Shown: positions 1-7,266 of the stretch, in pieces
Layout: each line of letters starts with the position of its first letter
How positions within the stretch are numbered: the first letter of the stretch is position 1
Origin: an uncultured Muribaculaceae bacterium
Lineage (GTDB): Bacteria > Bacteroidota > Bacteroidia > Bacteroidales > Muribaculaceae
Length of the DNA stretch: 49,008 nt
Direction of reading: 5' to 3'
Assembly (NCBI GenBank): GCA_934663645.1
Contig: CAKUKR010000004.1
Coordinates: forward strand, 1-49,008
Position numbers and translations under genes: made by a program
The notes under the pieces: model-generated
Database searches by the model: none
What the model saw: the letters and a program-made list of their open reading frames with translations, nothing else
What the model was told of the DNA's origin: nothing

Positions 1-339
1 ACTCTAATTGTATTCTCAATCTGCAAAATTAGCCATTATATCCCGATTACACAAACACTCATCCTCCTGCCTTGGAAGCCTTCACAAATCCACCATCCAA
101 ATGACAGTGGCTTAAGACAAAAATATATAAATACTCGGCGGCTGGAGCATGTATCTCGGCAAAAATGGTTATATTTGCGGCGTGACAGCCTGGTATGGCA
201 TGATTAGTGCCGCCGTGTCAATCGGGCGGCGACTTCTGCCTCCGCCGACTTAACTAATATGGATAACCGCATATTTGGGCAGGTATTGTAAACCTTTGGC
301 GCGGATATTTGTCACAAGTATAACCAATACATTTGAGTT
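1..339. other. Non-coding upstream region with possible structured leader
   Basis: No convincing gene is seen here. A Bacteroidota -7 element (TATATTTG, 170-177) points toward the gene at 340 and would give a leader of roughly 155 nt; no matching -33 TTG lies 20 bases upstream. The inferred leader carries nested complementary stretches: TGACA 183-187 with TGTCA 216-220, enclosing GGCA 197-200 with TGCC 208-211, then GGCGG 225-229 with CCGCC 242-246. This could be a structured 5' UTR; no known riboswitch was recognised. Confidence 0.45.
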
Positions 340-1578
340 ATGAAGAAATCAGTTTATCTCACGATGTTATTGCTCGCCGGAACAAGCCTGTTCTCAAGAG
401 CAGACAATGACGTGTATGATGACGACATCTACTATAACCCGAAGAAAGACGTCAGCAATGTCCAGAAGGAAAGTGCTTATATCGAGAATTTCGGGGACAT
501 TGATGTCGATACGTACAACCGTCGCGGACAGTACTACACCACGCCTGTAGACACTATCGGCGAGGCTGTCGGCTCTGCCGAGGACTTCGTCTATACGCAG
601 CAAATCCAGAAGTTCATCAACCCGACTATCGTAGTTGACAATTCTGATGTTCTCTATGATGTCCTCAACAACTCGTATGGCAACGTGACTATTGTCATAA
701 ACGACAACGGCCTGCCTGTTTTCAGCCCGTATGTCTACTCTTGGCCGTCTTACCGCACATACTATTCCTATTGGGGACCCACGTGGGGCTTTGGCTGGAA
801 TGTGTGGGATCCGTACTATTCATGGTACTGGGGACCCTCGTGGGGATATTATGACCCCTTCTGGTATGGCTACGGCTGGGGCTGGGGACACACCTGGGGC
901 TGGGATCCCTACAGGCCCTACTGGCATCACAGCCACGACTATTACGCCAACCATTACCGCCCGGGCGGCAACCGTCATCCCAACTCTCCGCAAGACGGCT
1001 GGGCTTCAAACACTCGTCCCGGCGGAAACAGAGGCTATTCGGACAACGGCAGCTCTCGCGGCTACAACTTCAACAGTGGCGGGCACCGCGTGTCAAACGG
1101 CACTGCTACGAGCACATCCACATCGGGCAGCAACCGCTCCTCGACGATGCACCGCCAGAGCAACGGCGGCACGTACAGCGCGTCAGACTCCCACATAAGC
1201 GGCACGACTGTCCGCAACGGCGGCTCGTCTGGCAACAACCGCAGTTCCGCGACCATGCAGAACAACAGCAACCGTTCCGCTACAAACGCAACTGTGCAGG
1301 GCCGTACTACGACCAACAGCACATATAACCGTGGCAGTGGGACGACTAACCGAGGCAGCTACAACAGCGGCACGACAAACCGCAATTCAGGCAACTCGTA
1401 TAACAACCACCGCAGCACCACCAATACGAACAGCAACCGCAGCAGCTACAACTCAAATAGCCGCAGCAGCTACAACAGCGGTCGCAGCAGCGGTTCGATG
1501 GGTCGCTCGTCAGGCGGATTCGGCGGCGGACGTTCATCTGGCGGTTCGCGTGGCGGTGGCGGCGGCCGTCACAGGTAA
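340..1578 (+). CDS. Secreted Trp/Tyr-rich, Asn/Ser/Gly/Arg-rich low-complexity protein
   Basis: I do not recognise a family for this 412-residue protein. It starts with a likely signal peptide (residues 1-21, ending near LFSRA), followed by an acidic, tyrosine-containing segment. Residues 135-195 are extremely aromatic, with 14 Trp in about 61 residues and imperfect WGPxWG repeats separated by D-P-Y/F motifs. From about residue 205 to the end the chain is Asn/Ser/Gly/Thr/Arg-rich and probably disordered, finishing in a Gly-Arg tail (GRSSGGSRGGGGGRHR). Export to periplasm or surface is inferred; the function is unknown. A possible -7 element lies at 170-177 and a strong hairpin follows the stop. 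The next gene on the same strand encodes an outer-membrane barrel, which fits an envelope role but does not prove one. Confidence 0.75.
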   Translation: MKKSVYLTMLLLAGTSLFSRADNDVYDDDIYYNPKKDVSNVQKESAYIENFGDIDVDTYNRRGQYYTTPVDTIGEAVGSAEDFVYTQQIQKFINPTIVVDNSDVLYDVLNNSYGNVTIVINDNGLPVFSPYVYSWPSYRTYYSYWGPTWGFGWNVWDPYYSWYWGPSWGYYDPFWYGYGWGWGHTWGWDPYRPYWHHSHDYYANHYRPGGNRHPNSPQDGWASNTRPGGNRGYSDNGSSRGYNFNSGGHRVSNGTATSTSTSGSNRSSTMHRQSNGGTYSASDSHISGTTVRNGGSSGNNRSSATMQNNSNRSATNATVQGRTTTNSTYNRGSGTTNRGSYNSGTTNRNSGNSYNNHRSTTNTNSNRSSYNSNSRSSYNSGRSSGSMGRSSGGFGGGRSSGGSRGGGGGRHR

Positions 1579-1592
1579 CCAAGCAAACCATA

Positions 1593-1628
1593 TATGTCCG
1601 GCATCCACACTACCGGGTGCCGGACATA
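1593..1628 (+). terminator. Hairpin after the Trp/Tyr-rich protein gene
   Basis: Arms 1593-1606 and 1615-1628 pair over 14 bases with one G-T wobble. No clear T-run follows, so it may be a transcript-end or processing hairpin rather than a classical intrinsic terminator. Confidence 0.5.
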
Positions 1629-1688
1629 ATCATTCTGTACAGGGTGATATAAACAACTCAATACCTTACAGCTCAAAACTGAAATGTC

Positions 1689-3365
1689 ATGACAAAACAA
1701 ATACTTCTGGCAACCCTCGCACTCCTCCCCGCAACAGCGTTTGCACAGGGCGCATTCGACGCATACTCCATTAGCCAGCCGGACCTGAAGGGTACTGCCC
1801 GCTTCATGTCTATGGGCGGCGCATTCGGCGCGCTGGGCGGCGACCTCTCTACATTTTCCCAGAACCCCGCCGGCATCGGCGTCTATCGCCGCTCTGAAAT
1901 CGGCATAACGGTTGACTTGGATTGCCAGTCCTCAAAAGCAGAATCTTTCGGCCTGACAAACACCACAACGCAGACGAAGTTCCTGCTCAACAATTTCGGC
2001 GGTGTCGCAACCTACCGGCTGAACTCGGAGACCTGCCCGAACATCAACTTCGGCTTCTCATACAACAAGGCCGCGTCATTCAACCGCCATTTCGGCGGAC
2101 GAGTGCCCACTCTCTTCAACTCCCTCTCAAACTACATTGCCGGCGTGACCAACCAAGAGGGAGCGACTGTCGGCGATTTGGAGACTACAGACAACTATGA
2201 CCCCTACAACCCCAACGACGGCGGATATGTGCCGCAATGGGCATCAATACTCGGATATGACAGCTACCTCATCACTCCGCAGGGCGACAAAGACTCACCT
2301 GCATGGGTAGGCCAGTGGGGAAGCGGCTCTTCCGGCGTCGGCAATTTCGAGATGTTTGAGAAGGGCGGCATCGACGAATACAACATCACGCTCGGCGGCA
2401 ACATCTCAAATGTCGTGTTCTGGGGCATGGATTTCGGAATAACAGACCTCAACTACCGCATCGAGACAGTTTGGGGAGAGCAGCTGCAAAACGCATACGT
2501 AGACAACCAGGGCGGAGTAGCTGCCAACTGGGATTTGTACAACAACTACCGTATGCGCGGCACAGGCTTCACATACCGCCTCGGCCTTATAGTAAAGCCT
2601 GTTCAGGAACTTCGCCTCGGCTTTGCCATACACACCCCGACATGGTACAGCATAGATGAGGATTATTATGGCAATGTGAATTACAACTATACCGGCGAGA
2701 ACATGCCACGCCCGGGCTATGCCACCACCAACAACGGCTACACAGCCACCAATTCCTACAACTTCCGCTCGCCGTGGAAATTCCTTGCCAGCATCGCCGG
2801 TATCATAGGAGAGCGCATGATACTTTCCGCAGACTATGAGTGGACCTCATACTCGACCATGAAGTTCTCGGAGGACACCCGTGAATACTATTATGACGAA
2901 GACCCGTGGTATTGGGAAAACGGTATGGCAAAACAGACCCGCTCCTCAATAGACTACAACAGCCCCTACGGGTATACCAACTACGACATAGGCAACTATT
3001 TCACGAAGACATCGACATTGCGCCTCGGCGCGGAATTCCGCGTCACTCCACAGCTCAGCCTGCGTGCCGGCTACAGCTATGTGTCGTCTCCTGTCAAGAG
3101 CCGTGTGGCTGACAACATGGAAACGGTCTACACCACCGGCACACGTCCGCAATACGTGGTTGACAAATCCACAAACTATGTCACATGCGGTCTGGGCTAC
3201 CGTTACCAGAAGTTCTATATAGACGCGGCATACGTCTGGAAGCACCGCACAAGCGACTACCACGCCTACACTCCAGACCCGGCCAATCCGGGCATTCCGA
3301 GTCCGCAAGCTACCATCACCGACAGCAACAGCCAGATTGTCCTGTCGATGGGCTTCAAGTTCTGA
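1689..3365 (+). CDS. OmpP1/FadL-type outer membrane transport barrel
   Basis: This 558-residue protein begins with a signal peptide (about residues 1-19, cleaved near AFAQ) and continues with the segment GTARFMSMGGAFGALGGDLS and SQNPAGIGVYRRSEI, the recurring N-terminal signature of Bacteroidota FadL/TodX-like proteins that are often labelled 'hemin receptor'. The rest alternates aromatic-edged strands typical of a beta-barrel and ends with a C-terminal aromatic strand (IVLSMGFKF), as outer-membrane insertion signals do. FadL-family barrels pass hydrophobic compounds across the outer membrane; the substrate here cannot be told. It follows the Trp/Tyr-rich protein gene by about 110 bp with a hairpin between, so it may have its own transcript. 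No clear promoter was found directly upstream. Confidence 0.85.
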   Translation: MTKQILLATLALLPATAFAQGAFDAYSISQPDLKGTARFMSMGGAFGALGGDLSTFSQNPAGIGVYRRSEIGITVDLDCQSSKAESFGLTNTTTQTKFLLNNFGGVATYRLNSETCPNINFGFSYNKAASFNRHFGGRVPTLFNSLSNYIAGVTNQEGATVGDLETTDNYDPYNPNDGGYVPQWASILGYDSYLITPQGDKDSPAWVGQWGSGSSGVGNFEMFEKGGIDEYNITLGGNISNVVFWGMDFGITDLNYRIETVWGEQLQNAYVDNQGGVAANWDLYNNYRMRGTGFTYRLGLIVKPVQELRLGFAIHTPTWYSIDEDYYGNVNYNYTGENMPRPGYATTNNGYTATNSYNFRSPWKFLASIAGIIGERMILSADYEWTSYSTMKFSEDTREYYYDEDPWYWENGMAKQTRSSIDYNSPYGYTNYDIGNYFTKTSTLRLGAEFRVTPQLSLRAGYSYVSSPVKSRVADNMETVYTTGTRPQYVVDKSTNYVTCGLGYRYQKFYIDAAYVWKHRTSDYHAYTPDPANPGIPSPQATITDSNSQIVLSMGFKF

Positions 3366-3388
3366 CAATTAATTACAGTCAATATATT

Positions 3389-3425
3389 AGCGGGAGATGC
3401 CAGACGGCATCCCCCGCTTCTGTTT
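3389..3425 (+). terminator. Intrinsic terminator after the FadL-type gene
   Basis: Arms 3389-3401 and 3406-3418 pair over 13 bases with one mismatch, with a four-base loop, followed by a T-rich stretch (TTCTGTTTC). Confidence 0.7.
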
Positions 3426-3472
3426 CAGTCACGGTGAAAATCAGAGAGGTATGTCGATTTTCGTGGCGAGGG

Positions 3473-3503
3473 TTGTGGCTGTGCGGAAAATTTCGTAAAT
3501 TCG
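3473..3503 (+). promoter_or_regulatory. Promoter of the DUF3127 gene
   Basis: TTG (3473-3475) and TAAATTCG (3496-3503) are separated by exactly 20 bases, the spacing seen throughout this window. The -7 box has TTCG in place of the usual TTTG. The start codon lies 23 bases further on. Confidence 0.55.
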
Positions 3504-3526
3504 CAGTCCAAATCAACTGAAGTAAT

Positions 3527-3904
3527 ATGGAAATACAAGGCAAAATAATAATGGACCTGCCACTGTTGGAGGGCGTTTCCAAGGCAGGCAACCCGTGGAA
3601 GAAGAAAGAGTGGGTGCTCGAAACTACCAATGTGGCATACCCGCGCAAGGTGAAATTTGACGTTTTCGGCGACCGTGTAGACAATTTCAAGGTGCAGGTT
3701 GGACGTGAGTACATTATAAAATGTGACGTAGAGAGCCGTGAGTTCAACGGCCGTTGGTACACCGATGTGCATGGTATAAGCTATACAGAAGTTGGCTCTG
3801 CACCAGCTGCCGCTGCTGCCGCCGGCTTCCCGGCACAGCAGGCTCCCGCAGGAGGGGCACCAGACTTCGCTGCGGCCGACGACTCTGACGACCTTCCTTT
3901 CTGA
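3527..3904 (+). CDS. DUF3127 protein with SSB-like architecture
   Basis: The first ~89 of 125 residues match the DUF3127 family (starting MEIQGKIIMDLPLLEGVSK and containing KFDVFGDRVDNF), a small Bacteroidota domain that I believe to be OB-fold-like. It is followed by an Ala/Gly/Pro/Gln linker (residues 90-116) and an acidic tip ending DDSDDLPF. That order, compact domain then flexible linker then acidic tip ending in Pro-Phe, is the plan of bacterial single-stranded DNA-binding protein, whose tip recruits repair enzymes. The biochemical role of DUF3127 is not established to my knowledge; single-strand binding is inference. Its own promoter is visible upstream, and rarA, whose product interacts with SSB in other bacteria, lies about 0.8 kb downstream. 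Confidence 0.85.
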   Translation: MEIQGKIIMDLPLLEGVSKAGNPWKKKEWVLETTNVAYPRKVKFDVFGDRVDNFKVQVGREYIIKCDVESREFNGRWYTDVHGISYTEVGSAPAAAAAAGFPAQQAPAGGAPDFAAADDSDDLPF

Positions 3905-3938
3905 TATTCCGGTTAGAAATCGAATGACATATATGCAC

Positions 3939-3990
3939 GGCAGGAGATGCCTGGCGCAGCCCGCCGCTTCTCCCGCCCTGTGTTTTGTAT
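3939..3990 (+). terminator. Possible terminator after the DUF3127 gene
   Basis: Arms 3939-3947 and 3969-3977 pair over nine bases with one mismatch, with further GC pairing inside, followed by a TGTTTTG stretch. Confidence 0.4.
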
Positions 3991-4029
3991 TCGGTAATGC
4001 TTGCCAATAACGACTTAGCTCCCTACAGA

Positions 4030-4674
4030 ATGACTGAACAAATCGGTTTCCTGTTTGACCTTGACGGCGTTCTTATAGACAGTGAAACGGAATACAGCCG
4101 CATCTGGCATCATATCAATGAGGTGTTTCCTACCGGGCAACCGGATTTGGAGCATGTCATAAAAGGGTGTACCCTCAAGAACATCCTCGACACGCATTTC
4201 CAGCTGCATGACCGCGAGAAGGTGTCACGTATGCTATACGACCTTGCAGAAGATATGGAGTTCAGGTATATCCCCGGCGCGGAGGAACTGATTGACACGC
4301 TGTGCGACAGAGGGTTGCCAACGGCTCTTGTGACAAGCAGCGACAGCATCAAGATGGAGAAGCTGTATGCGCAGCTGCCGAAATTCCGTGACTGCTTTGA
4401 CGCGACTGTCATTGCCAATATGGTGACACACTCCAAACCCCACCCGCAGGGTTATCTGATGGCAGCTGAGATGACAGGTGTCCCTGCACGGCGGTGTGCA
4501 GTCTTCGAGGACTCACTGCAGGGTGTGCGAGCCGGCAAGGCTGCCGGCGCTTTCGTCGTGGGCATTTCTGCGACCCTCGGCAGGGAGAAGATTGAGCCGG
4601 AGGCAGACATGACAGTCGCTTCGGTGGCTGAAATAGATCTGAACAGATTGGTTAAAATATTGCAAGAGCGATAA
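4030..4674 (+). CDS. HAD-superfamily phosphatase / beta-phosphoglucomutase-like
   Basis: The product (214 residues from the chosen start) carries HAD motif I at FLFDLDGVLIDSE (nucleophile D10, acid D12), motif II around ALVTSSD, a lysine in THSKPHPQGY, and the acidic motif CAVFEDSLQGVRAG. A helical cap of the beta-phosphoglucomutase type lies between motifs I and II. Such enzymes hydrolyse small phosphoesters or isomerise sugar phosphates; the substrate cannot be inferred. An in-frame ATG at 3985 would add 15 residues that do not belong to the fold, so the ATG at 4030, directly before the first strand, is preferred. The gene ends three bases before rarA, so the two are probably co-transcribed. 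Confidence 0.85.
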   Translation: MTEQIGFLFDLDGVLIDSETEYSRIWHHINEVFPTGQPDLEHVIKGCTLKNILDTHFQLHDREKVSRMLYDLAEDMEFRYIPGAEELIDTLCDRGLPTALVTSSDSIKMEKLYAQLPKFRDCFDATVIANMVTHSKPHPQGYLMAAEMTGVPARRCAVFEDSLQGVRAGKAAGAFVVGISATLGREKIEPEADMTVASVAEIDLNRLVKILQER

Positions 4675-4677
4675 AGT

Positions 4678-5940
4678 ATGAGCAATATACCGCTTGCCGA
4701 GCGTATGCGGCCACGGTCGCTAGACGACTATATAGGACAGGCACACCTTGTCGGGCCAGACGGCATAATCCGGCGCATGATAGAGACCGGCAATGTGAAC
4801 TCGTTCATCTTGTGGGGACCTCCCGGCGTAGGCAAGACCACCTTGGCCCGCATCATCGCCAATAAGGTCGAAGCTCAGTTCTACACCCTAAGCGCAGTCA
4901 CTTCGGGGGTTAAGGAAGTGCGCGAGGTGCTGTCCAAGTGCGAAGCCGCCGTCAGCGGTCTCTTTGCCAAGGCGCGTCCGATACTGTTCATCGACGAAAT
5001 CCACCGTTTCAACAAGTCGCAGCAAGACTCGCTGCTCGGCGCAGTAGAGAGAGGAATAGTGACACTCATAGGTGCGACGACCGAAAACCCCTCATTTGAA
5101 GTAATCCGCCCGTTGCTGTCGCGAGCCCAGGTATATACATTGAAGCCGCTCGAGGCGGAAGACTTGCGTAAGCTCCTTGCAAATGCGCTGAGCAAAGACG
5201 ACGTGCTGTCGAAACGCGAAGTCAAGGTGGTATCAGACAAGGCGTTGCTGCGATATGCCGGCGGTGATGCACGCAAGTTGCTCAATATCATTGACATTCT
5301 CGAGCAGTCCACGCCACAGGGCGAGCCGGTCGTCATTGACGATGACAACGTAGTCTCGCGCTTGCAGGAAAACCCGGCGGCATACGACCGCAACGGCGAG
5401 ATGCACTATGACGTGATTTCGGCGTTCATCAAGTCTGTACGGGGGAGCGACCCTGACGCGGCTGTATATTGGCTGGCGCGTATGGTTGAAGGTGGCGAAG
5501 ACCCGTTGTTCATAGCACGCCGCCTGATAATACTGGCAGCAGAGGACATCGGCCTTGCCAACCCTAACGCGCTGCTGCTCGCCAACGCCACATTTGACGC
5601 TGTACACAAAATCGGCTGGCCTGAGGGGCGCATACCCTTGTCGGAATGTACCGTTTACCTCGCGACCTCGCCCAAAAGCAATTCAGCATACATGGCAATA
5701 AACAACGCGCAGATTGCCGTGCGCGAGACCGGCAACCTCCCCGTGCCGCTTCATCTGCGCAATGCCCCTACCAAGCTGATGAAAGACCTCGGCTACCATG
5801 ACGGCTACAAGTATGCCCATGACTATACCGGCAATTGGGTGGAACAACAGTATTTACCTGACGGCATCACCGAGCAACGGTTCTACACGCCTGGCGACAA
5901 TGCCTCCGAGCGCAAGATTGCATCTGCAATGCACAAGTAA
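4678..5940 (+). CDS. rarA: Replication-associated recombination ATPase RarA (MgsA)
   Basis: This 420-residue AAA+ ATPase opens with the family-typical PLAERMRPRSLDDYIGQAHLVG, then Walker A (GPPGVGKTTLARI, about residues 47-59), Walker B (ILFIDEIHRFNKSQQD), sensor 1 (GATTENPSFEVI) and an arginine-finger region (PLLSRAQVY). The C-terminal half contains the RarA tetramerisation part (SAFIKSVRGSDPDAAVYWLARM). Its length matches the family. RarA is a clamp-loader-like ATPase that acts at stalled replication forks and at single-stranded DNA ends and interacts with SSB. The gene begins three bases after the HAD gene and converges on a glycosyltransferase gene with an 11-base gap in which no terminator hairpin is visible. 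Confidence 0.95.
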   Translation: MSNIPLAERMRPRSLDDYIGQAHLVGPDGIIRRMIETGNVNSFILWGPPGVGKTTLARIIANKVEAQFYTLSAVTSGVKEVREVLSKCEAAVSGLFAKARPILFIDEIHRFNKSQQDSLLGAVERGIVTLIGATTENPSFEVIRPLLSRAQVYTLKPLEAEDLRKLLANALSKDDVLSKREVKVVSDKALLRYAGGDARKLLNIIDILEQSTPQGEPVVIDDDNVVSRLQENPAAYDRNGEMHYDVISAFIKSVRGSDPDAAVYWLARMVEGGEDPLFIARRLIILAAEDIGLANPNALLLANATFDAVHKIGWPEGRIPLSECTVYLATSPKSNSAYMAINNAQIAVRETGNLPVPLHLRNAPTKLMKDLGYHDGYKYAHDYTGNWVEQQYLPDGITEQRFYTPGDNASERKIASAMHK

Positions 5941-5951
5941 TAAAGCGTCTA

Positions 5952-6911
5952 CTATTCTTCAGGCTTGCAGCAGTTGAGGCCGGTCGTCTGCTCGATGAAA
6001 TAGCGTGGACGGCGTTTCACCTCCTTGTATATCTTGCCGACGTACTCGCCAATGATGCCGCATGCCAGCAGTATTGCTCCGCCTATGAACCAGAACGACA
6101 CAAGCAGGGAAGTCCACCCGGGAATGGTGTTCCCGGCAATGTATGAGTACAGTCCGTATGCTATCACCACCACTGATATGAAGATGAAGAACAGCCCAAG
6201 ATATGTGATGTAGCGCAGCGGGCGTACAGAGAATGACGTTATGCCGTCAATGGCAAATCCCAACATCTTCTTGAACGGATATTTCGACTCGCCGGCGAAA
6301 CGCTCCTTGCGGTCGTAGTATACCATAGCCGAAGGATAGCCCAGCGACCGCACCATGCCGCGCAAGAACAGGTTGCGCTCCGGGAACGACACAAGAGCTT
6401 GCATCACGCGGCGGCTCATCAGCCTGAAATCAGCATGGTTGTAGACTATGTCGCCGCCAAGTCCGTTCATCAGCCGGTAGAACGACTGCGCGGTGTGCCG
6501 CTTGAACATGGTGTCAGTCTTGCGTTCGCGACGCACGCCATACACTATGTCTATCCCCTTGTTGAAAAAGTCCACCATTTCATATATGGCCTCGACATCG
6601 TCCTGCAAGTCTGCATCTATCGACACTGCCGCGTCAACATTGACTGCAGCCCATTCCAACCCAGCCCACAGAGCCTGCTGATGTCCGGCGTTGTGTGCCA
6701 GCTTCAAGCCTGCGACATCCTGTCTTTCAGCCGAGTAGGCCTCTATCAATTCCCAAGTGCGGTCACGGCTGCCGTCGTCCACGTATAGCACCAATCCGTC
6801 ATCGATGCTGCCTTGTGACTTGAGATTGGCAAGGACACGGGTCAGCTGTTCCGTCGTTTCCGACAGGACTTCCTCCTCGTTGTAACACGGCACTATGATT
6901 GCTAATTTCAT
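5952..6911 (-). CDS. GT2 glycosyltransferase, GtrB/DPM1-like membrane protein
   Basis: The 319-residue product has a family 2 GT-A domain: LAIIVPCYNEEE at the N terminus, YVDDGSRDRTWE near residue 43, and the metal-binding DADLQDD (D99, D101). Two hydrophobic segments follow at about residues 233-259 and 267-290, ending in a basic tail. This layout matches the GtrB/dolichol-phosphate-mannose synthase-like group that moves a sugar onto a polyprenyl phosphate at the inner face of the cytoplasmic membrane. Sugar and lipid acceptor cannot be determined. It is a single minus-strand gene with a well-formed promoter and converges on rarA. Confidence 0.9.
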   Translation of the reverse strand: MKLAIIVPCYNEEEVLSETTEQLTRVLANLKSQGSIDDGLVLYVDDGSRDRTWELIEAYSAERQDVAGLKLAHNAGHQQALWAGLEWAAVNVDAAVSIDADLQDDVEAIYEMVDFFNKGIDIVYGVRRERKTDTMFKRHTAQSFYRLMNGLGGDIVYNHADFRLMSRRVMQALVSFPERNLFLRGMVRSLGYPSAMVYYDRKERFAGESKYPFKKMLGFAIDGITSFSVRPLRYITYLGLFFIFISVVVIAYGLYSYIAGNTIPGWTSLLVSFWFIGGAILLACGIIGEYVGKIYKEVKRRPRYFIEQTTGLNCCKPEE

Positions 6912-6945
6912 GCTGGTCGATTTGGGGTTAGACTTTTTGTTGATG

Positions 6946-6977
6946 CAAAATTAATCGAAAAACCGCTGATAGTCAAA
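6946..6977 (-). promoter_or_regulatory. Promoter of the GT2 gene
   Basis: Read on the minus strand: TTTG (6974-6977), 20 bases, TAATTTTG (6946-6953). Both boxes match the Bacteroidota consensus, about 35 bases before the start codon. Confidence 0.75.
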
Positions 6978-7266
6978 TATACGGCGATGATAGTGGCAGC
7001 GGCAATGGTTTTACCATGAATGGCAGACACTTCGGGGAGGGCATTTGTCAATGTCCTCGCGCAGCGATGGCATTTAACAATCTTGCTTACATTGTACGTA
7101 TTCTGGTGATGCCAGACAGTTAAAATGCGGTCGCAATAGACAGCTCCTCCGCATCAGGCATAACTTTTGCTTGCGGCGGTCACTGAAAAAATAGAATCAT
7201 TAACCGCCCCTTGGCCGGCAGGGATATTTTCCAGCCAGCCACGGCGACTAAACAAACATAACTATC
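6978..7266. other. Divergent intergenic region, GT2 / htpG
   Basis: No gene is supported between the GT2 promoter and htpG; the short open frame at 7167-7358 mostly overlaps the start of htpG out of frame. A near-consensus -7 box for htpG (TAACTTTT, 7161-7168) has no TTG 20 bases upstream, so htpG may rely on another sigma factor or an activator. A small inverted repeat (ATGGT, three T, ACCAT; 7005-7017) is the only other structure seen. Confidence 0.4.

Noticed and set aside
304..335. Promoter TTTG (308-311) with TACATTTG (328-335) just before the gene at 340
   Set aside because: The spacer is only 16 bases, and the start codon would fall at or before the transcript start.
731..1774. Alternative frames over the low-complexity gene (731-1198, 1331-1774 and minus-strand frames)
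   Set aside because: They arise because the repetitive GC-rich sequence lacks stop codons in other frames; the proteins are Ala/Thr-rich or Arg-rich without any fold signature.
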